A stretch of DNA of 64,000 bases from JAGRGG01 sp965217265 (lineage in GTDB: Bacteria; Pseudomonadota; Alphaproteobacteria; Geminicoccales; Geminicoccaceae). Shown one piece after another: positions 50,203 to 59,085 of this stretch. A program made the position numbers and the translations under genes. Every line of letters begins with the position of its first letter. Position 1 is the stretch's first letter. The DNA lies in assembly GCA_965217265.1 (NCBI GenBank), contig CBDCHP010000015.1, forward strand, positions 106,221 to 170,220. Reading direction: 5' to 3'. The notes under the pieces were generated by a model that worked only from the letters and a program-made list of their open reading frames with translations, was not told the DNA's origin and made no database searches.

Positions 50203-50267
50203 GGCGTCGCCGGTGCAGTGCTGGGGGGCCGGCCGGCGAGGATGTCGGGCGTGGTCATTCGTCTCAT
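50199..50267 (-). CDS. Possible 22-codon upstream ORF coupled to the DadA-like gene
   Basis: ATG 50267 opens MRRMTTPDILAGRP and ends at a TGA sharing bases with the GTG start of the oxidoreductase. The oxidoreductase start lacks a strong ribosome site, so re-initiation after this ORF is conceivable. No homology; the ribosome site of the small ORF is itself weak. Confidence 0.3.
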   Translation of the reverse strand: MRRMTTPDILAGRPPSTAPATP

Positions 50268-50463
50268 GCCGGCTGTTCTCGTGGTGCCCGTACGTAGAAG
50301 CTGGCCGCTCGATTGCCAAGCCGCGTTGAAAAAACCCGCCTTCTTTCAAAGTCGCCCCGAACTGGACAGGGCGCTTTGTTTGCGGTTAACCTTTGGTTGC
50401 GCTTCTAGAGTGGGCAGCGATCCGCCAAGTTCGCCGGGCGAGCGCGCGTAGGGGGAAGCAACC

Positions 50464-51912
50464 ATGGCCGCAGCGAAGACGTCGCGCGCGCCCACCACAA
50501 CCGAGGCGCTGATCTCGCTCTTCTCGCTGGTCACGGGCATCGGGGTCTCGATCGCCTTTTACGGCTTGAGCCCGCAGATCCCGATGCTGTTCGGCGTCGT
50601 GGTGGCGAGCACCGTGGCGCTGCGCTGCGGCTTCACCTGGGAGACGATCCAAGAAGGCATGATCCGCGGCATCACGCACGCGCTGCCGTCGATCATCATC
50701 TTGATGATCGTGGGCGTCCTGATCGGCGTGTGGATCCTGGGCGGGGTGGTGCCGACGCTGGTCTATTACGGCCTCGACCTCATGGCGCCGCACTACTTCC
50801 TGCCGGCGACGCTGCTGATCTGCTCGGTCGCGGCCCTGGCGACCGGCACGAGCTGGGGCACGACCGGGACGATCGGCGTGGCGCTGATGGGGGTCGGCGC
50901 CGGGCTCGGGATGCCGCTGCCGCTGGTGGCGGGCGCCGTTTTGTCGGGGGCCTACTTCGGCGATAAGATGTCGCCCTTGTCGGACACCACCAACCTCGCG
51001 CCGGCGATGGTGGGGGTCGGCCTCTACACCCATATCCGGCACATGTTCTCGACGACGGGGGTGGCCTACGGGCTGACCCTTTTGATCGAGATCGTGCTCG
51101 GGCTGCGCTACGCCTCGGAGACCAGCGACGTCGGCCGGGTCGAGGACATCAAGCGGGTCATCGCCGCCAACTTCGTCATCAACCCGTTCTTGCTGATCCC
51201 GCCGGTGCTGGTGCTGGCGGTGTCCTACAAGAAGATGCCGGCGATCCCGGGCATCGCGCTCGGCGCCCTGGCCGGGCTGGTCTGCGCCTTCGTCGCGCAG
51301 GGTGCCGCCTACGACGAGGCGGTGATGGCGGCATATTCGGGCTTTGCCGCCGACACCGGCAACGCCGACGTCGACAGCCTGTTGTCGCGCGGCGGGCTCG
51401 AATCGATGTTCTTCACCATCAGCCTGATCCTGGTGGCGATGATGTACGGCGGCGTGATGGAGGGGACCGGGCAGATCCGGGTGCTGGCGGCGAAGATCCT
51501 GGCGATGGCGCGCTCGACCGGCTCCTTAGTCCTGGCGACGGCGCTGACGGCGATCGGCTCGAACTTCCTTCTTTGCGATCAGTACATGTCGCTGGTGCTG
51601 ACCGGGCGGATGTACGAGAGCGCCTACCGCGAGCGGGGGCTGGCGCCCGAGAACCTGTCGCGGGTGACCGAGGACGCCGGCACGGTGGTCGATCCGCTGG
51701 TGCCCTGGGGCTCGGGCGGCGCCTACCAGACGGCGGCCTTGGGCGTCTCGACCTTCGCCTACGCGCCGTTCGCCTTCTTCTGCTGGCTGTCGCCGCTGGT
51801 CACCATCCTGTTCGGCTACACCGGCTGGACGATCAGGAAGCGCGATCCGGATGAGGGGTCGCAAGCGATCGGGGCAGGGGACATGCCCCGCGCCGAAACC
51901 TCGAAGGCCTGA
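50464..51912 (+). CDS. nhaC: NhaC-family Na+/H+ antiporter
   Basis: A 482-residue protein with ~12 helices. NhaC features include TGTSWGTTGTIGVALMGVG, GAYFGDKMSPLSDTTNLAPA and the later DAGTVVDPLVPWGSGGAYQT. GGGGGAAGC sits 6 nt before ATG 50464. NhaC members exchange Na+ for H+, and some swap malate for lactate or take up amino-acid derivatives. With a divergent DadA-like oxidase, import of its amino-acid substrate is an alternative to plain pH homeostasis. Confidence 0.88.
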   Translation: MAAAKTSRAPTTTEALISLFSLVTGIGVSIAFYGLSPQIPMLFGVVVASTVALRCGFTWETIQEGMIRGITHALPSIIILMIVGVLIGVWILGGVVPTLVYYGLDLMAPHYFLPATLLICSVAALATGTSWGTTGTIGVALMGVGAGLGMPLPLVAGAVLSGAYFGDKMSPLSDTTNLAPAMVGVGLYTHIRHMFSTTGVAYGLTLLIEIVLGLRYASETSDVGRVEDIKRVIAANFVINPFLLIPPVLVLAVSYKKMPAIPGIALGALAGLVCAFVAQGAAYDEAVMAAYSGFAADTGNADVDSLLSRGGLESMFFTISLILVAMMYGGVMEGTGQIRVLAAKILAMARSTGSLVLATALTAIGSNFLLCDQYMSLVLTGRMYESAYRERGLAPENLSRVTEDAGTVVDPLVPWGSGGAYQTAALGVSTFAYAPFAFFCWLSPLVTILFGYTGWTIRKRDPDEGSQAIGAGDMPRAETSKA

Positions 51913-52063
51913 GCCTTCGCGCCCCGCCGCCAGAAGCCCCGAGGGATGGCCCGGGCGCACGGCCGACCCGCCCCCCCCGGCGCACCTAGAGGGCGAGAGG
52001 CCACGCGGCGGCCTTGCACGTCGTCGAGCACAAAGATTGGGCGACCCACGCGGTCGTGCGGGC

Positions 52064-52705
52064 TCATCGTCCCGGCTCCGGATCCCCGGGGTCGTGCGCC
52101 GCGGGCGTCGCGTAGTAGAGCGCGATCGCCTGGCCTCTGCTGTTGACCGACAGCTTCTCGTACACGCCGCGCAGGTGGTACTTGACCGTGTTGATCGAGA
52201 TGCCGAGCCCCTCGGCCAGGGCTTGATTGCTGCGCCCCTTGGCGAGCAGGCCGAGCAGCACGCGCTCGCGCGCCGTCAGCGTCGCCAGCGGGTCGCGCCG
52301 AAGCGTCCGCACGTCGAGGTAGGGAAAGACCATGCGTCCCATCGCGACGTCCGCCAGCACGTCGAGCAACCGCTCCGGCGGGTCGCCGCGCGAGCAATAC
52401 CCCGCCGCACCCGCCGCCATCGCCCGCCTCGCGGTCTCGCCGGTCGTGTCGTCGGCGTAGACCACGACCCGCGGCGCCCCCTCCTGCGCGCGCAGGATCT
52501 CCAGCACTCGAGCACCCCCGAGTTTGGGCAGGTTCCAGTCGATGACGCCGACGTCGACCTTGGCGCGCAGCACGACTTCGAGCAGCCCTTCGGACGATTT
52601 CGAGGTGGCGACGAGGCTGAAGCGACGGTCGCGCTCCAACACGTTCGCGAGCGCCCCCAGCATCAAGGGGTTGCCGTCGGCGAGGCAGACACCGATCGAG
52701 GTCAT
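52064..52705 (-). CDS. LuxR-type (NarL/FixJ) response regulator
   Basis: A 213-residue response regulator. The receiver keeps the acidic pocket (CLADGNP) and the phosphoacceptor Asp in GVIDWNLPKLGG (~55), but the conserved Lys position reads YCSRGD. The LuxR HTH spans ~145-200 (TARERVLLGLLAKGRSNQAL, ISINTVKYHLRGVYEKLSVN). It is divergent from the serine-cycle operon across 219 nt that contain a nested palindrome, so it is a candidate regulator of that operon. No kinase gene is adjacent. Unlike the regulators at 9.7 and 11.1 kb it can probably be phosphorylated. Confidence 0.85.
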   Translation of the reverse strand: MTSIGVCLADGNPLMLGALANVLERDRRFSLVATSKSSEGLLEVVLRAKVDVGVIDWNLPKLGGARVLEILRAQEGAPRVVVYADDTTGETARRAMAAGAAGYCSRGDPPERLLDVLADVAMGRMVFPYLDVRTLRRDPLATLTARERVLLGLLAKGRSNQALAEGLGISINTVKYHLRGVYEKLSVNSRGQAIALYYATPAAHDPGDPEPGR

Positions 52706-52819
52706 GATCCAGACGATCCCAGGCGACTATCGCTTCTAACCCCATCCTAATCCTATCCCAACAGACGGCAAGCGGCCGGGCTAGCCCGGCGAATCAATTA
52801 TTATGGGTAGGGTGTTTAC

Positions 52820-52855
52820 CACCCGAAAAGGTACTCAAAAGTACGTATTCGGGTG
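52820..52855. promoter_or_regulatory. Nested palindrome upstream of the serine-cycle operon
   Basis: CACCCGAA (52820-52827) pairs with TTCGGGTG (52848-52855), and inside it GTACT (52831-52835) pairs with AGTAC (52840-52844). The site is 70 nt before the sga start. It could bind a LysR- or LuxR-type regulator or form a cruciform; it has no T-run. Confidence 0.6.
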
Positions 52856-52924
52856 TTGCCCCGGCTTCGCGACCGCGTAAGAGTCGTCAACAACAAAGTG
52901 CAACGCCGCCGACGGGAGCTAGAC

Positions 52925-54133
52925 ATGACGCCGCAATCCATCGGGATCCGAGCCCTCTTCGTCCCCGGTCCGACCAACGTGCCGGAACGGGTCCGCAACG
53001 CCATCGACATTCCGATGGAGGACCATCGTGCCCCGGATCTGCCCGACTTCACGCTGCCGCTGTTCGCCGATCTGCGCCGGGTCTTCAAGACCGAGACCGG
53101 CCAGGTGTTCTTGTTCCCCGCCTCGGGCACCGGCGGCTGGGAAGCGGCGATGACCAACACGCTGTCGCCGGGCGACAAGGTGCTGATCGCCCGCTTCGGC
53201 CAGTTCTCGCACCTCTGGGTCGACTTGTGTCAGCGGCAGGGCTTCGAGACCGAGGTGGTCGAGGTCGAATGGGGCGAGGGCACGCCCGTCGACGTCTTCG
53301 CAGAGAAGCTCGCGGCGGACCGCGACCACGAGATCAAGGCGGTGCTGGTCACGCAAAACGAGACCACCACCGGCGTGACCAGCGACGTGGCGGGCGTGCG
53401 CCGGGCGCTCGACGATGCCGGCCACCCGGCATTGCTCTACGTCGACGGCGTCAGCTCCATCGCCAGCATCGACTTCCAGATGGACGCTTGGGGCGTCGAC
53501 GTCGCCGTCGCGGGCTCGCAGAAGGGCTTCATGCTGCCGGCGGGCCTGGCCATCGTCGCGTTCAGCCAAAAGGCGCTGGCCGCGGCCGAGAGTGCGACCT
53601 CTCGGCGCTGCTACTTCGACATCGCCGACATGATCCGCGCCAACAAGGACGGCTACTTCCCCTACACGCCGCCGATGTCGTTGATCCGCGGCCTTCGCGT
53701 CTCGGTCGACATGCTGCTGGAGGAGGGGCTGGAGAACGTCTTCGCCCGCCATCACCGCCTGGGCGAGGCGACGCGGCGGGCCGTGGCCGCCTGGGGGCTG
53801 ACGCTCTGCGCCAAGGCGCCGAAGTGGCACTCCGACACCGTGAGCGCGATCTGCCTGCCCGACGGCTTCGACTCCGGCGCGTTCGTGCGGCAGGCGTATC
53901 AGAGCTACGGCATCGCCTACGGCGCCGGGCTCGCCAAGGTCGCGGGCAAGGTGTTTCGCATCGGCCATCTAGGCTCCATCAACGAGACGATGATCCTGTC
54001 CGCGCTCGGCGGGACGGAGTTGATGCTGCGCGATTTCGGCGTGCCGTTCGAGCCCGGAAGCGGGATCGCCGCCGCCGTCGAGTACCTGCACGAGGCGGGG
54101 CAGCAGCAAAAGCAGAAGATCGCGGCTCAGTAG
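52925..54133 (+). CDS. sgaA: Serine-glyoxylate aminotransferase
   Basis: A 402-residue class V aminotransferase. It converts serine plus glyoxylate to hydroxypyruvate plus glycine, a core step of the serine cycle for one-carbon assimilation. The start ALFVPGPTNVPERV, FPASGTGGWEAAMTN (PLP phosphate loop), YVDGVSSIASIDFQMD (PLP Asp) and AGSQKGFMLP with Lys200 as the Schiff-base residue are clear. ATG 52925 has GGGAGCTAG upstream. First gene of sga-mtkA-mtkB-ppc, 28 nt before mtkA. Confidence 0.92.
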   Translation: MTPQSIGIRALFVPGPTNVPERVRNAIDIPMEDHRAPDLPDFTLPLFADLRRVFKTETGQVFLFPASGTGGWEAAMTNTLSPGDKVLIARFGQFSHLWVDLCQRQGFETEVVEVEWGEGTPVDVFAEKLAADRDHEIKAVLVTQNETTTGVTSDVAGVRRALDDAGHPALLYVDGVSSIASIDFQMDAWGVDVAVAGSQKGFMLPAGLAIVAFSQKALAAAESATSRRCYFDIADMIRANKDGYFPYTPPMSLIRGLRVSVDMLLEEGLENVFARHHRLGEATRRAVAAWGLTLCAKAPKWHSDTVSAICLPDGFDSGAFVRQAYQSYGIAYGAGLAKVAGKVFRIGHLGSINETMILSALGGTELMLRDFGVPFEPGSGIAAAVEYLHEAGQQQKQKIAAQ

Positions 54134-54161
54134 GCGCGATAAATAAGGGGGGCCAAGGCGC

Positions 54162-55361
54162 ATGGACATCCACGAATACCAGGCCAAGGAGATCCTCGCC
54201 GGCTTCGGCGTCCGCGTCCCCCGGGGCGGCCTCGCCTACAGCCCCGAGCAGGCGTCGTACCGCACGCGCGAGATCGGCGGCACGCGGTGGGTGGTCAAGG
54301 CGCAGGTGCACACCGGCGGCCGCGGCAAGGCGGGCGGCGTCAAGGTCTGCGACGACGAGCACGCGGTGTTCGACGCGGCCAACGCCATGTTCGGCCAGCG
54401 GCTCGTCACCCCCCAGACGGGACCCGCGGGCAAGGTGGTCTATCGGGTCTACGTCGAGGCCGGGGTCGCCATCGCCCGCGAGCTCTACCTCGGCTTCGTG
54501 CTCGACCGCACGTCCGAACGGATCGTCGTCGTCGCCTCCACCGAGGGCGGCATGGAGATCGAGGAGATCTCTAAGCTACGTCCCGAAAGCCTCGTGCGCA
54601 GCGTGATCGATCCGGCGGTCGGGTTGACCGAGTTCCAGGCCCGCGAGATCGCCTTCGCGCTCGGGCTGGAGCCCGCGCACGTTCAGCAGGCGGTCGAGAC
54701 GATCAACGGGTGCTACAGGGCGTTTCGCGACCGCGACGCCACCATGGTCGAGATCAACCCGCTCGTGGTCACCGCCGAGGGCGCGGTTGTGGCGCTCGAC
54801 GCCAAGATGTCCTTCGACGACAACGCGCTCTTTCGCCGCCAGGAGATCGCCGAGTTGCGCGACAAGAGCCAGGAGGACCCGCGCGAGACCCGCGCCGCCG
54901 ACCGGGGCCTCGCCTATGTCGGGCTCGACGGCAACATCGGCTGCATCGTCAACGGCGCCGGGCTCGCGATGGCGACGATGGACATGATCAAGCTCGCCGG
55001 CGGCGAGCCCGCGAACTTCCTCGACATCGGCGGCGGCGCGTCGCCCGACAGGGTCGCCAAGGCGTTTCGCCTCGTGCGCTCCGACGACAAGGTCGAGGCG
55101 ATTTTGGTCAACATCTTCGCCGGCATCAACCGCTGCGACTGGGTCGCGCAAGGGATCGTGCAGGCGCTGACCGACGACCCTTGCGACGTGCCGGTGATCG
55201 TGCGGCTCTCGGGCACGCACGTCGAGGAGGGCCGGCAGATCCTGGCGCAGAGCGGCCTGCCGATCATCCGGGCAGCGACGCTGGCCGAGGCGGCCGAGCG
55301 CGCCGTCAACGCCTGGAAGAAGGACGGCGAGCACAACCCCAAGCGGGCGGCGGCGACATGA
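54162..55361 (+). CDS. mtkA: Malate-CoA ligase (malate thiokinase) beta subunit
   Basis: A 399-residue SucC-like subunit. It opens with MDIHEYQAKEILAGFGV, carries the ATP-grasp fold (VVKAQVHTGGRGKAGGVK, ATMVEINPLVV), and ends with the flavodoxin-like ligase domain (FLDIGGGASPDRV, LVNIFAGINRCDWVAQG). With the next gene it makes malyl-CoA from malate, CoA and ATP. Distinction from succinyl-CoA synthetase rests on the operon with sga and ppc. The stop overlaps the mtkB start (ATGA). Confidence 0.88.
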   Translation: MDIHEYQAKEILAGFGVRVPRGGLAYSPEQASYRTREIGGTRWVVKAQVHTGGRGKAGGVKVCDDEHAVFDAANAMFGQRLVTPQTGPAGKVVYRVYVEAGVAIARELYLGFVLDRTSERIVVVASTEGGMEIEEISKLRPESLVRSVIDPAVGLTEFQAREIAFALGLEPAHVQQAVETINGCYRAFRDRDATMVEINPLVVTAEGAVVALDAKMSFDDNALFRRQEIAELRDKSQEDPRETRAADRGLAYVGLDGNIGCIVNGAGLAMATMDMIKLAGGEPANFLDIGGGASPDRVAKAFRLVRSDDKVEAILVNIFAGINRCDWVAQGIVQALTDDPCDVPVIVRLSGTHVEEGRQILAQSGLPIIRAATLAEAAERAVNAWKKDGEHNPKRAAAT

Positions 55362-56248
55362 GCATCCTGATCGACGAAAACACCCCCGTCCTCGTCCAGG
55401 GCATCACCGGGCGCATCGCCAAGTTCCACGCCCAGGAGATGCTGGACTACGGCACCAACGTCGTCGGCGGCGTCGTTCCCGGCCGCGCCGGCGAGAGCGT
55501 GCACGGCAAGCCGGTCTTCAACACCATGAAGGAGGCCGTCGCCGCGACGGGCGCCACCGCCAGCATCGTCATCGTGCCGCCGCCCTACGCCGCCGACTCG
55601 ATCATGGAGGCCGCCGACAGCGGCATCGCGCTTTGCGTCTCGATCACCGACGGCATTCCGGCGCAGGACATGATGCGGGTCAAGCGCTACATGTGGCGCT
55701 ACCGGGCGGACCGGCGGATGCGGCTCTTGGGCCCCAACTGCGCCGGCCTCATCACGCCCGGCCGAGCCCTGCTCGGCATCATGCCGGGCAACATCTACAT
55801 CCCGGGCCCGGTCGGCATCGTCGGCCGCTCTGGCACCCTCGGCTACGAGGCGGCGAGCCAGATGAAGGCGTTGGGGATCGGCGTCTCGTCGAGCGTCGGC
55901 ATCGGCGGCGACCCGATCAACGGCAGCTCGTTTCGCGACATCCTGCAACTCTTCGAGAACGATCCCGGCACGGCGGCCGTGGTGATGATCGGCGAGATCG
56001 GCGGCCCGCAGGAGGCCGAGGCGGCGAGGTTCATCGGCGAGCACATGACCAAGCCGGTCGTGGCCTACGTCGCGGGCCTGAGCGCGCCCAAGGGCCGGAC
56101 GATGGGCCACGCCGGCGCGATCATCTCGGCGTTCGGCGAGAGCGCCCCTGAGAAGGTCGAGATCCTGCGCGAGGTCGGCGCCGTCGTCGCCCCGACGCCC
56201 TCGACCATCGGCGAAACCGTCGCCGGCCTCCTGGCCAAGGCGGCCTGA
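55358..56248 (+). CDS. mtkB: Malate-CoA ligase (malate thiokinase) alpha subunit
   Basis: A 296-residue SucD-like subunit. The CoA-binding N-domain has VLVQGITGRIAKFHAQEMLD and VPPPYAADSIMEA; the phospho-His lies in GRTMGHAGAI near residue 247; LLGPNCAGLITPG and GRSGTLGYEAA are ligase-CoA landmarks. Its start is coupled to mtkA. The malyl-CoA lyase gene that would follow in Methylobacterium-type serine-cycle operons is not in the window. Confidence 0.88.
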   Translation: MSILIDENTPVLVQGITGRIAKFHAQEMLDYGTNVVGGVVPGRAGESVHGKPVFNTMKEAVAATGATASIVIVPPPYAADSIMEAADSGIALCVSITDGIPAQDMMRVKRYMWRYRADRRMRLLGPNCAGLITPGRALLGIMPGNIYIPGPVGIVGRSGTLGYEAASQMKALGIGVSSSVGIGGDPINGSSFRDILQLFENDPGTAAVVMIGEIGGPQEAEAARFIGEHMTKPVVAYVAGLSAPKGRTMGHAGAIISAFGESAPEKVEILREVGAVVAPTPSTIGETVAGLLAKAA

Positions 56249-56260
56249 GGGGAGACCAGT

Positions 56261-56299
56261 ATGGTGAAGCCGCGAACGCATCGCCGGCCCGTCGCGTGA
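56261..56299 (+). CDS. Possible 12-residue leader ORF overlapping the ppc start
   Basis: ATG 56261 with GGGGAGA 6 nt upstream encodes MVKPRTHRRPVA and ends at a TGA that shares bases with the GTG start of ppc (GTGA at 56296-56299). The ppc start has no ribosome site of its own, so coupled re-initiation is plausible. A one-base error that would fuse the ORFs cannot be excluded. Confidence 0.4.
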   Translation: MVKPRTHRRPVA

Positions 56300-59022
56300 G
56301 CGTCGCGGCGGCGGCCATCCCGCCCGACGGCACCGCCGCCACGGCGCCCGCGGGCCACGCTTCGGTCGATCTGCTCCGCGGCCTGCTCGCCGAGATCGTC
56401 GAACGCCACGCGCCGGACGCGGCGCACGTGCTCAAAGGCGGGGCCGAGGCCGAGGCCGAGGCCGGGGGCGAGGGCAGGATCGCCGTCCTCCAGACCACCG
56501 GCATATGGCTGCAACTGCTCAACATCTGCGACGAGAACCTCGCGATGGGGCGCCGCCGCGCGACCGAGACGGCGGGCGGCCCCGAGCGGGTGGAGGGTTC
56601 GCTCGCCGCCGCCACGGCGATGCTCGCGGCGGAAGGCGTGACAATCGCCGCGCTCGCGGCGTCGCTGGCGCGCTTCGATGTCAGCCCGACGCTGACCGCG
56701 CACCCGACCGAGGCTAAGCGCGTCACCGTCTTGGAGATCCACCGGCGCATCTACCGCCGCCTCGTCGACCTTGAGGGGCAGCGCTGGACCCCGTTCGAGC
56801 GCCGCCGGCTGGTCGAGGCGCTCAAGAGCGAGATCGAGATCTTGTGGCTGACCGGCGAGCTTCGCCTGGACCGGCCGACGCTGGATCAGGAGGTCGCCTG
56901 GGGACTGCACTTCTTTCGCGACATCCTCTACGACGCCACGCCCGGGCTCTACGAGCAGTTCGAGCGGGCGCTGGCGCGGCACTGGCCCGGCGCCGACATC
57001 GACGTGCCGTCCTTCTTTCGCTTCTCGTCGTGGATCGGCGGCGATCGCGACGGCAACCCGAACGTCACCGCCGCCGTGACCCGGGCAGCACTCGTCGAGA
57101 ACCGGCGGGCGGCGATCGCCCACTACCGCCGGCGCGTCGGCGACCTCATCGGCATCCTGTCCATCGGCGGCAACGTCGCCAACGCCCCGAAGGCCCTGCG
57201 CGACCGGCTCGACCGCAGGATCGCCGAGACGCCCGCCGGGGCCGCGATCGTCGCGCGCAACCCGGTCGAGATCGTCCGGCAATACCTGGCGGTCGTCGGC
57301 TGCAAGCTCGGCGCCTTCGAGGCGTCGGACCCCGCGGCGGGGGCGCCCTACCGCAACCCGCAGGAACTCGTCGACGACCTGGCGATCCTGGAGACGGCGC
57401 TCGCCGAGATGGGGGCCACTGCGCCGGCAAGCTTCACCGTGCGGCCGCTGCGCCGGCAGGTCGAGACGTTCGGCTTTCGCACGGTCTCGCTCGACATCCG
57501 GCAGAACTCGACGATCGTCAACGCGGTCGCGCGGGAGATCCTCCACGCGGCCGGCGAGGCGTTCGAGCCCGGCACGCCCGGCTGGTCCGCGGCCCTGCGG
57601 CGGTGCTTGAACGCGCAAGCGCCGCCGCCGCCCCTGCCGGGCGCGCTCGGCGGGATCGCGCGCGAGACCGTCGATCTCTTCGCCTTGATCGGCGAGACGG
57701 CGAGGGGCGCCGACCCGCGCGCCGTCGGGGCGTTCATCCTCAGCATGACCGCCTCGGCCGACGACCTCCTGGCGGTCTACCTGCTGGCCCGCGCCGTCGG
57801 GTTGCACGAGGGCGGCGATTCGACCGGCCCGCTGGCGCTGCGCGTCGTGCCGCTGTTCGAGACCATCGACGACCTTCGCCGCGCGCCGGCCATCTTCGAG
57901 CGCGTGCTCGACGTGCCGCTCGTGCGCCGCTCGGTGCGCGCGCAGGGCAACGTTTGCGAGATCATGCTGGGCTACTCCGACTCCAACAAGGACGGCGGGT
58001 TCTTGTGTTCGAATTGGGAACTGATCAAGGCGCAGAAGAAGCTCGTCGCCACCGCGGCGCGGCTGGGCGTCGGCGTGCGCTTCTTCCACGGCCGCGGCGG
58101 CTCGGTCAGCCGCGGCGGCGCGCCGACCGGCCGCGCCATCGCGGCACAGCCCGAGGGCAGCATCAACGGCATGATGCGCCTCACCGACCAGGGCGAGGTC
58201 GTCTCCTCGAAGTACGCCAACCGCGGCACGGCGCTGCACGAGATGGAGCTGCTCTCGGCCAGCGTGCTGGCGCAGACCCTGCAGCCGCCCCGCCCTTTCC
58301 CGAGCGGCGCCGTGGCGGAGTTCGAGGAGGCGCTGGAGGCGCTCTCGGGCCTGTCGCAAGTCGCCTACGCCAACCTCATCGCCCTGCCGGGCTTCTTCGA
58401 CTACTTTCGCGCCGCGAGCCCGGTCGAGGAGTTGTCGCTGCTCAAGATCGGCTCGCGCCCGGCCAAGCGCTTCGGCCAAGCCGGCCTCGCCGACCTGCGC
58501 GCCATCCCCTGGGTCTTCGCCTGGAGCCAGAACCGCCACCTGATCACCGGCTGGTTCGGCGTCGGCCGCGCGCTCGACGCCTTCGTCGCGGTGCGCGGGC
58601 AGGGCGGCGAGCGGCTGCTCGGCCGCATGTTCGAGCGCTCGGCCGTGTTCCGGCTCATCGTCGACGAGGTCGAGAAGACGCTCTACCAGACCGACATGGA
58701 CATCGCGTCCGCCTACGCGCGCCTCGCACCCCACCGCGACCGGGCCGACGCGATCCTCGACACGGTCCGGCGCGAGCACGACCGGGTGCGCGCGGGCGTC
58801 GCCCGCTTCACCGGCTCAGACGGCCCCGCCGAGCGTTTTCCCATGTTCCGCAACCGCATGGACCGTGCCAGCGGCCTCATCGCCCGAACGAACCGCTGGC
58901 AGGTCGACCTCCTGCGCGACTTGCGCGCCATGCCCGCCGACCACCCCGAGCGCGAAGGGATCATCGTGCCGCTCGTCATGTCGATGAACTGCATCGCGGG
59001 CGGCCTCGGCTGGACCGGCTGA
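56296..59022 (+). CDS. ppc: Phosphoenolpyruvate carboxylase
   Basis: A 908-residue PEPC making oxaloacetate from PEP and bicarbonate. The catalytic His136 is in LTAHPTEAKR, and GGDRDGNPNV, GYSDSNKDGG and FHGRGGSVSRGG (His598) follow. The C-terminus ends CIAGGLGWTG; the common QNTG ending is altered, which removes part of the usual inhibitor/regulatory tail and is seen in divergent serine-cycle forms. The GTG at 56296 overlaps a 12-codon leader ORF. It supplies oxaloacetate and malate to the malate thiokinase encoded just upstream. It is convergent with dabA, 63 nt away. Confidence 0.93.
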   Translation: MSVAAAAIPPDGTAATAPAGHASVDLLRGLLAEIVERHAPDAAHVLKGGAEAEAEAGGEGRIAVLQTTGIWLQLLNICDENLAMGRRRATETAGGPERVEGSLAAATAMLAAEGVTIAALAASLARFDVSPTLTAHPTEAKRVTVLEIHRRIYRRLVDLEGQRWTPFERRRLVEALKSEIEILWLTGELRLDRPTLDQEVAWGLHFFRDILYDATPGLYEQFERALARHWPGADIDVPSFFRFSSWIGGDRDGNPNVTAAVTRAALVENRRAAIAHYRRRVGDLIGILSIGGNVANAPKALRDRLDRRIAETPAGAAIVARNPVEIVRQYLAVVGCKLGAFEASDPAAGAPYRNPQELVDDLAILETALAEMGATAPASFTVRPLRRQVETFGFRTVSLDIRQNSTIVNAVAREILHAAGEAFEPGTPGWSAALRRCLNAQAPPPPLPGALGGIARETVDLFALIGETARGADPRAVGAFILSMTASADDLLAVYLLARAVGLHEGGDSTGPLALRVVPLFETIDDLRRAPAIFERVLDVPLVRRSVRAQGNVCEIMLGYSDSNKDGGFLCSNWELIKAQKKLVATAARLGVGVRFFHGRGGSVSRGGAPTGRAIAAQPEGSINGMMRLTDQGEVVSSKYANRGTALHEMELLSASVLAQTLQPPRPFPSGAVAEFEEALEALSGLSQVAYANLIALPGFFDYFRAASPVEELSLLKIGSRPAKRFGQAGLADLRAIPWVFAWSQNRHLITGWFGVGRALDAFVAVRGQGGERLLGRMFERSAVFRLIVDEVEKTLYQTDMDIASAYARLAPHRDRADAILDTVRREHDRVRAGVARFTGSDGPAERFPMFRNRMDRASGLIARTNRWQVDLLRDLRAMPADHPEREGIIVPLVMSMNCIAGGLGWTG

Positions 59023-59085
59023 GCCGCTTGACGGCGGGGGACTTCGCGCGCGACTTCGGCCGTTCGACGCTCTACCGCGGGCGGG

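Noticed and set aside
56065..58779. A 904-codon minus-strand frame opposite ppc
   Set aside because: It is the antisense shadow of a clear PEP carboxylase gene; its translation is low-complexity Arg/Ala/Asp.
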